From contig QMUE01000060.1 in NCBI GenBank assembly GCA_003663535.1, positions 1 through 7,251 on the forward strand: a DNA stretch of 7,251 bases, given 5' to 3'. A program made the position numbers and the translations under genes. Origin of the DNA: Thermococci archaeon. Its GTDB lineage: Archaea; Methanobacteriota_B; Thermococci; Thermococcales; Thermococcaceae. This document shows positions 1-4,262 of the stretch, one piece after another. Positions within the stretch are counted from its first letter, which is position 1. Every line of letters begins with the position of its first letter. A model generated the notes under the pieces. It was not told the DNA's origin. It worked only from the letters and a program-made list of their open reading frames with translations, and did no database searches.

Positions 1-482
<482 letters not shown>

Positions 483-1556
483 TCACTCCAGAATCGCTAT
501 TATCCCTTTCCATTTCCCACCAAAGCACTCACTTGCGATAACTTTTTTCTTAGTAACTTTTTCAAGGAATTTTAATGCAGAATCACACTTCTTAAAACCG
601 GTTGCTATTCCAACAACAAACCCCTCGATCTCTCTGAATCCCACTCTTTTTTCTCTATCTCCGATTAGCTTGTTTTCGTATTTCCAAAGTATTCTCCGAG
701 GGTCTATCAAAAATTCTTTTTCAATTTTATCTAAAACTTCCTCAAAATCCCAGATAAACCTTTCTTTTCTCTCTTTTTCTCTTCCAAAAAGGGTGAATTT
801 TCCAGTTTGCCATTCTCTTAAAAAGTAACGTGCAGTTTCCTCTAGATTGATTTCTCCTCCTTTCTCAAAGAGGCCCTTTCTTTTACCAATTTCCTTAAGT
901 ATTTGTTCTTCACTTTCGAACTCGCTTATCCCATATTTTTCAGTAATTGCTTCTTTTCTGGTCTCCAAAATTCTTTTTATGAGTTTTAGCGCAGGTTTAA
1001 CAGGATCTTCAATTTTATCTGCTGGAAATCCTCCCCTAATAACAAGCTCTTCAAAATCATCCACTGGAACAATTCCGGGCGAATCAACCAACCAAATCTT
1101 TTTTGAGAGTTTAATAAGCTGCTTCCCTTTAGTATAGCCGGGTATTGGTGCAGTTCCAACAGCACGTTTTCCCTTCAACACGTTAATTATTGTACTTTTT
1201 CCCACATTGGGATATCCAACTAGAACAACTTTCACTTTTTCTTTTCCTTCTTCAAATAATTCTTTTGCAAGCTTTTTGATTTCTTTCCTCAAGATTCCGG
1301 TGCCTTTTCTTTCTCTCGCACTTATAAAGACTATTGGGGCGTCTTTGTGTCTCTTCTTATATTCCTCGGCCCATTCTTTTGGAACTAAGTCAGCTTTGTT
1401 CATTACTATGAGCAATTTTTTTCCTTCTTCTTTGACAAACTTTTCCACTTTTGGGTTTCTTGTGCCAATTGGGTCTCTGGCATCTACTACCTCTATAACA
1501 ATGTCTCCCTCTTTAATCGCTTTTTTCACTATTCCCCAGGCTTTTCTCTGTTTCAT
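483..1556 (-). CDS. Circularly permuted YlqF/YawG-family GTPase (ribosome-assembly type)
   Basis: This 357-residue protein has its G motifs in permuted order: G4 NKAD at residues 53-56, G5-like SA at 79-80, G1/P-loop GYPNVGKST at 114-122, a G2-like GTAPIPGYT at 134-142, and G3 DSPG at 158-161. The family signature VDARDPIGTRN lies at 24-34. G4-G5-G1-G2-G3 order defines the YlqF/YawG/Nog2 GTPases, which act in large-subunit ribosome assembly in bacteria and eukaryotes; that role for this archaeal protein is inferred. Beyond the G domain is a charged helical region and a roughly 45-residue C-terminal segment (residues 312-357, Gly-rich with two Cys, ending GGKWKGIIAILE) that I cannot assign to a named domain. 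The start is well supported by GGTGAT at 1567-1562, five bases before the ATG. It begins inside the 3' end of the upstream gene (44 bp overlap) and ends 6 bp before the Trm14-like gene, so it is the middle member of an operon. Confidence 0.9.
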   Translation of the reverse strand: MKQRKAWGIVKKAIKEGDIVIEVVDARDPIGTRNPKVEKFVKEEGKKLLIVMNKADLVPKEWAEEYKKRHKDAPIVFISARERKGTGILRKEIKKLAKELFEEGKEKVKVVLVGYPNVGKSTIINVLKGKRAVGTAPIPGYTKGKQLIKLSKKIWLVDSPGIVPVDDFEELVIRGGFPADKIEDPVKPALKLIKRILETRKEAITEKYGISEFESEEQILKEIGKRKGLFEKGGEINLEETARYFLREWQTGKFTLFGREKERKERFIWDFEEVLDKIEKEFLIDPRRILWKYENKLIGDREKRVGFREIEGFVVGIATGFKKCDSALKFLEKVTKKKVIASECFGGKWKGIIAILE

Positions 1557-1845
1557 CTTCTATCACCGTTATCTCAAAGATCACGGTTCCACCTTCAGTG
1601 TATGGTGGGCCGGGATCTAGGCATTGAACATAAGCTTTTTCTCCTTTACCCAATCCTATCTCTGAGGGTTTAACACCTTTTCGCAATGCCACTATATATG
1701 GAAGGAAGGATGCAAATGCATGGGTGCAGATGGCATCAGTTTCTTCTAAATTTATTTTGGGGCCTTTAATAACAACTTTATCTCCAACTTTGAATACTGG
1801 ACACTTACCTTTAATTTTTATCGCTTCTATGATTAGCTTTTCCAT
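1513..1845 (-). CDS. Small three-cysteine protein, TIGR04076-like
   Basis: This 110-residue soluble protein has conserved-looking blocks KGKCPVFKVGDKVVI (about 12-26), ICTHAFASFLPYIVAL (39-54) and VQCLDPGPP (73-81), then VIFEI near the C-terminus. Cys15-Pro, Cys40 and Cys75-x-Asp-Pro follow the pattern of the TIGR04076 family (CP..., C..A...P...AL, C.DP, VFE), whose function is not known to me. The spaced cysteines suggest metal binding or a disulfide, which is inference. The start is fixed by a strong GGTGAT Shine-Dalgarno at 1856-1851, five bases before the ATG. It is the first gene of the leftward operon. Its last 14 codons (ENDING ...NSEKSD) extend past the usual VFE end of the family and overlap the GTPase start by 44 bp, which suggests coupled translation. 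No membrane segment or signal peptide is seen. Confidence 0.78.
   Translation of the reverse strand: MEKLIIEAIKIKGKCPVFKVGDKVVIKGPKINLEETDAICTHAFASFLPYIVALRKGVKPSEIGLGKGEKAYVQCLDPGPPYTEGGTVIFEITVIEDETEKSLGNSEKSD
1562..1567 (-). promoter_or_regulatory. Shine-Dalgarno GGTGAT for the GTPase gene, inside the upstream gene
   Basis: GGTGAT matches the complement of the archaeal 16S 3' end and sits five bases before the ATG at 1556. The identical motif and spacing precede the upstream gene (1856-1851). It lies within the coding sequence of the TIGR04076-like gene and supports the overlapping start of the GTPase over any later in-frame start. Confidence 0.75.
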
Positions 1846-1850
1846 CTTCC

Positions 1851-1856
1851 ATCACC
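1851..1856 (-). promoter_or_regulatory. Shine-Dalgarno GGTGAT for the TIGR04076-like gene
   Basis: GGTGAT followed by GGAAG and the ATG at 1845 gives a five-base spacer. An overlapping ATG at 1852 is out of frame with the gene, so 1845 is the start. Confidence 0.75.
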
Positions 1857-1879
1857 AAAAGGTAAATAAGTAATGAAGC

Positions 1880-1891
1880 CTAAAATATTTG
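1880..1891. promoter_or_regulatory. Putative shared TATA-box region of the divergent operons
   Basis: The only gap between the divergent genes is about 1846-1944. It contains TAAAATATTT at about 1881-1890, whose reverse complement AAATATTTTA is also TATA-like. Read leftward, initiation about 25 bases downstream would fall near 1860 and give a leader of about 15 bases carrying the GGTGAT site. Read rightward, initiation near 1912-1915 would give a leader of about 30 bases before the preferred GTG at 1945. One AT-rich element could therefore serve either direction, or both. This is inferred from position and composition only; no clear BRE was assigned. Confidence 0.4.
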
Positions 1892-1931
1892 CTAGGACTA
1901 TTAGTTCATAAGAAAGGTTATTAATGATTAT

Positions 1932-1938
1932 GGTGGTG
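1932..1938 (+). promoter_or_regulatory. Shine-Dalgarno GGTGGTG deciding a GTG start at 1945
   Basis: GGTGGTG lies six bases before GTG at 1945, the spacing seen at the other starts in this window. In-frame ATGs at 1924 and 1930 have no Shine-Dalgarno upstream (the preceding bases are AT-rich), so 1945 is the preferred start. A leaderless or short-leader start at 1924 cannot be excluded. Confidence 0.6.
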
Positions 1939-1944
1939 TTCACC

Positions 1945-3351
1945 GTGGCAGAGGATATTGAAGAAAAAATTCGCCGTTTAAGAGAGCTGGGGAAAGTTTC
2001 TGTTGAGGAAAAAGGGGGGGCCAAGGTTCCAAGCACACCTGCTGCAAAACCATCCGCACCGACTAGAAAACCTTCTAGGCTGGGTAGACTTAGAGAAAGA
2101 GAAAGGCGTAGAAGGATTATTATAGGTGCTTCTATTCTAGCGATAATTATTATTGCAGTTGTGGTTGGGGTGTATATAACTTACCAGAACCGAGAGACAA
2201 AACAACTTGAGGAAGCCAAACTTGCAAAGGTTGCAGAGGTTAACAAGTACTTTACTGGGGAGCTTCAAAATGATACTTTAAGGACTCAGTTGATAAATCA
2301 AATAAACAGTGCACAAAGTATCGATGAACTTGAGAAAATTGATGTGAAGGGTTTAGCAGAGCAAAGAAAAGCACAGCTTGAACAGGAAAGGCTTCAAAAA
2401 GAATTACAAGATGCAAAAACACTTAGATTATCGGAAATAGAACAACATTTTGAGCTTCTACTTTCACAACCGCTTCCAGCAGATATAAAAAGCGAAGCAA
2501 TACAAACACTAAACCAGTTGAAAGAAAAAGTTAACTCAGCAAAAACTAAGGATGAAGTGTTATTAATTGATCCTAATCCCTACTTGCTTGATTTGTGGAG
2601 GGAGTATTATTATTACATCATAGATGACATTCCCACTCAAAAAGTTATTTTAAAGAAGGGTACTGAAAAGAGCATATATACAAAGGCGGAAGCTAAATAT
2701 CTTTTAAGTAAAGTTACGGACTTTGCTGGGTTGATGGAATACACAATAGAAAAGGCCGAAATGGTTCAAATCGCTCTTGTTTTACCAAGGGAAAATATTA
2801 ATGGGGCATTCTTATCTCCCGGCGATAAAGTGAAGTTCTTTGCCCAAGTGAATTCAACTGATATCAAAAAGATAGCTGATGAAGGGTACGTAAGTACTGT
2901 TTTACTCTTGAAAGATTCAGGTGTGATCTCAATTTCTGAATCACAAACGGAGACCAATGATATATCAAGCACCACAGAAACGACATACTCCGATCAATAT
3001 TCAGAAAGCTATGCTCCGGGTGATCAATCAATATCTTATGAACAGACTAAAGATGAAGGGCATTCAACCACTCAATCAAGTTCACAGACAATAAAGGCCT
3101 CCTATACATATAATGTGGCATTGAACGAGATATTAAAAGCAATTGCAGCTAACAAGATAGCAGCTCCAGATGAAGTTAAAGCGCAGTTGGATAGGTATAA
3201 GTGGAAAGTGTTTGAATTAGAGCAAGATACGGGTTTGATGGCTACAGATCCTACAGCTAAGGTCTTGGTCATCGTGGAGGTTCCAGCCGAGTTCGTTGAA
3301 GACCTAATAAAATATAAGGGCGCACTTTACGTGACAAAGATTGTAGGGTGA
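1945..3351 (+). CDS. Single-pass membrane protein of a type IV pilus/secretion operon, DUF515-like
   Basis: From GTG 1945 the product has 468 residues (475 if the ATG at 1924 is used). Layout: a charged helix at 1-25, a Pro/Ala/Ser linker at about 28-45, an Arg-rich patch (RERERRRR, 50-57), one transmembrane helix at 58-80, then a long extracytoplasmic part. The basic patch before the helix predicts N-in, C-out topology. Just outside the membrane are Glu/Lys/Gln-rich heptad-like helices (about 84-185). A beta-rich part follows with LSPGDKVKFFAQVN, then a low-complexity Ser/Thr/Gln insert (about 329-386), and finally KVLVIVEVPAEFVEDLIKYK near the C-terminus. It resembles archaeal DUF515 proteins found with GspE-type ATPases; that assignment is from memory. 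It is the first gene of the rightward operon, and its stop lies inside the next gene's Shine-Dalgarno. A scaffold or assembly role around a filament is inferred; no catalytic motif is visible. Confidence 0.82.
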   Translation: MAEDIEEKIRRLRELGKVSVEEKGGAKVPSTPAAKPSAPTRKPSRLGRLRERERRRRIIIGASILAIIIIAVVVGVYITYQNRETKQLEEAKLAKVAEVNKYFTGELQNDTLRTQLINQINSAQSIDELEKIDVKGLAEQRKAQLEQERLQKELQDAKTLRLSEIEQHFELLLSQPLPADIKSEAIQTLNQLKEKVNSAKTKDEVLLIDPNPYLLDLWREYYYYIIDDIPTQKVILKKGTEKSIYTKAEAKYLLSKVTDFAGLMEYTIEKAEMVQIALVLPRENINGAFLSPGDKVKFFAQVNSTDIKKIADEGYVSTVLLLKDSGVISISESQTETNDISSTTETTYSDQYSESYAPGDQSISYEQTKDEGHSTTQSSSQTIKASYTYNVALNEILKAIAANKIAAPDEVKAQLDRYKWKVFELEQDTGLMATDPTAKVLVIVEVPAEFVEDLIKYKGALYVTKIVG

Positions 3352-3352
3352 T
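3347..3352 (+). promoter_or_regulatory. Shine-Dalgarno GGTGAT overlapping a stop codon, deciding an ATG start at 3357
   Basis: GGTGAT contains the TGA stop (3349-3351) of the upstream gene and lies four bases before ATG 3357. An in-frame GTG at 3348 would extend the protein by three residues but lies within the motif itself, so ATG 3357 is preferred. The arrangement implies coupled translation. Confidence 0.65.
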
Positions 3353-3356
3353 TGAT

Positions 3357-4262
3357 ATGATAAAAAAGGTGGCTCCAGCCTTTTTCTTTATTTTGTTAGT
3401 TTCCACTTTAGTAACTGCCCAAGAGGGCGGAAGCGTTGAGGCTTCTGGAGTAGTTGACCTAAATGTGACATTAGTTAATGTTGGCCCATTCCCAAAATTT
3501 GTGCTGATTAACCCGGATTATGAGTACGTGTTAATTAGGAGAGGAAATGAGATAGTTAGTGTAAATAACATGGGATTTTGGATTGCTCCATACGAAACTT
3601 TGCAGGTAAATGTAAAAATTAATGAGAGTCTGTCTGTGGGTTCTGTTAGTGGTGTAGAAGGCCCAAACATCTTTTACAGTCCTGTTTATCCACAGTTAGT
3701 GTTATATCCACAAAAATATTACATGGTGGACACCTTCTTCATTTCAGATGGTTATGTGAAGGTAATTAAGTACACGGGTAGGGTGAAGGTTACTGTGAGT
3801 AATCCATCGGAAGAAGAGGCCAAATACATAGCTGTTGGAGTGCCAGTACTTTTTGATAGTGCGGAAATGTATGGATTTAACCCCGAGTATACCATGAGAT
3901 ACAGTGAGTATGTGGGCACCGTTTTAGGGCAATATGCCCGGTATGTGAGAGAGTTTATGCCAACCTATCTAGACAGAGAATCTGAGAATACAAATGACCT
4001 GTCAGAACTTTCATCGAGGATAGTCGTTTATTCTCCAACAGACACACTTTTAACAAAAAGTAAGGAGGGACCCGAATTTCCGGAAATTTCAGAAAAATCG
4101 AAGCTAAAGTTTGATTATCCCATGTGGATAGTATTTTTGGGGGGCAAAGACTTTGTATTTGAGTATAAGGTTAAATGGGAAAATTTAATGTGGGTGAGTG
4201 AATTTGGAGGAAAAGAAGAAAAAGCGTTCAGGTTTATCATGGATAGAAGAAATCCTAAATGA
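3357..4262 (+). CDS. Secreted protein of unknown family in the pilus/secretion operon
   Basis: I do not recognise this 301-residue protein. Its N-terminus is a classic secretory signal: Lys3-Lys4, a hydrophobic core at about 5-19 rich in Phe/Leu/Val, and a likely signal peptidase I cut after Ala21 (VTA|QEGG). It is not a class III (prepilin) signal, because there is no K/R-G cleavage site before a long hydrophobic helix. There is no lipobox Cys and no second membrane segment, so the mature part should be free outside or bound to the membrane protein encoded just upstream. The mature region alternates hydrophobic and polar residues (for example [20 protein letters not shown]), suggesting beta structure, and has Asn-x-Ser/Thr sequons (NVT, NES) that archaeal oligosaccharyltransferase could use. 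Its 3' end overlaps the ATPase gene by about 59 bp. A minor filament component or assembly factor is a context-based guess. Confidence 0.8.
   Translation: MIKKVAPAFFFILLVSTLVTAQEGGSVEASGVVDLNVTLVNVGPFPKFVLINPDYEYVLIRRGNEIVSVNNMGFWIAPYETLQVNVKINESLSVGSVSGVEGPNIFYSPVYPQLVLYPQKYYMVDTFFISDGYVKVIKYTGRVKVTVSNPSEEEAKYIAVGVPVLFDSAEMYGFNPEYTMRYSEYVGTVLGQYARYVREFMPTYLDRESENTNDLSELSSRIVVYSPTDTLLTKSKEGPEFPEISEKSKLKFDYPMWIVFLGGKDFVFEYKVKWENLMWVSEFGGKEEKAFRFIMDRRNPK
4192..4197 (+). promoter_or_regulatory. Shine-Dalgarno GGGTGA supporting a TTG start at 4204
   Basis: GGGTGA sits six bases before TTG 4204. It also contains the last in-frame stop (TGA 4195-4197) upstream of the ATPase frame. GTG at 4198 directly abuts the motif, which leaves no spacer, so TTG 4204 is the better candidate. 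Confidence 0.5.

Noticed and set aside
847..1620. Plus-strand open frames at 847-1137 and 1207-1620 opposite the GTPase gene
   Set aside because: They are Ser/Phe/Leu-rich antisense shadows of a well-supported GTPase gene, with no family resemblance.
1935..1944. GGTGTTCACC near-palindrome just before the GTG start
   Set aside because: A four-base stem with a two-base loop cannot form a stable hairpin; the left half is better explained as a Shine-Dalgarno.
1833..2036. Minus-strand 67-codon frame across the divergent promoter
   Set aside because: It overlaps the starts of two well-supported genes and has no Shine-Dalgarno or family resemblance.
4239..4262. ATG at 4239 as the ATPase start
   Set aside because: It is in the frame of the upstream secreted protein and reaches that gene's stop at 4260-4262 (MDRRNPK).
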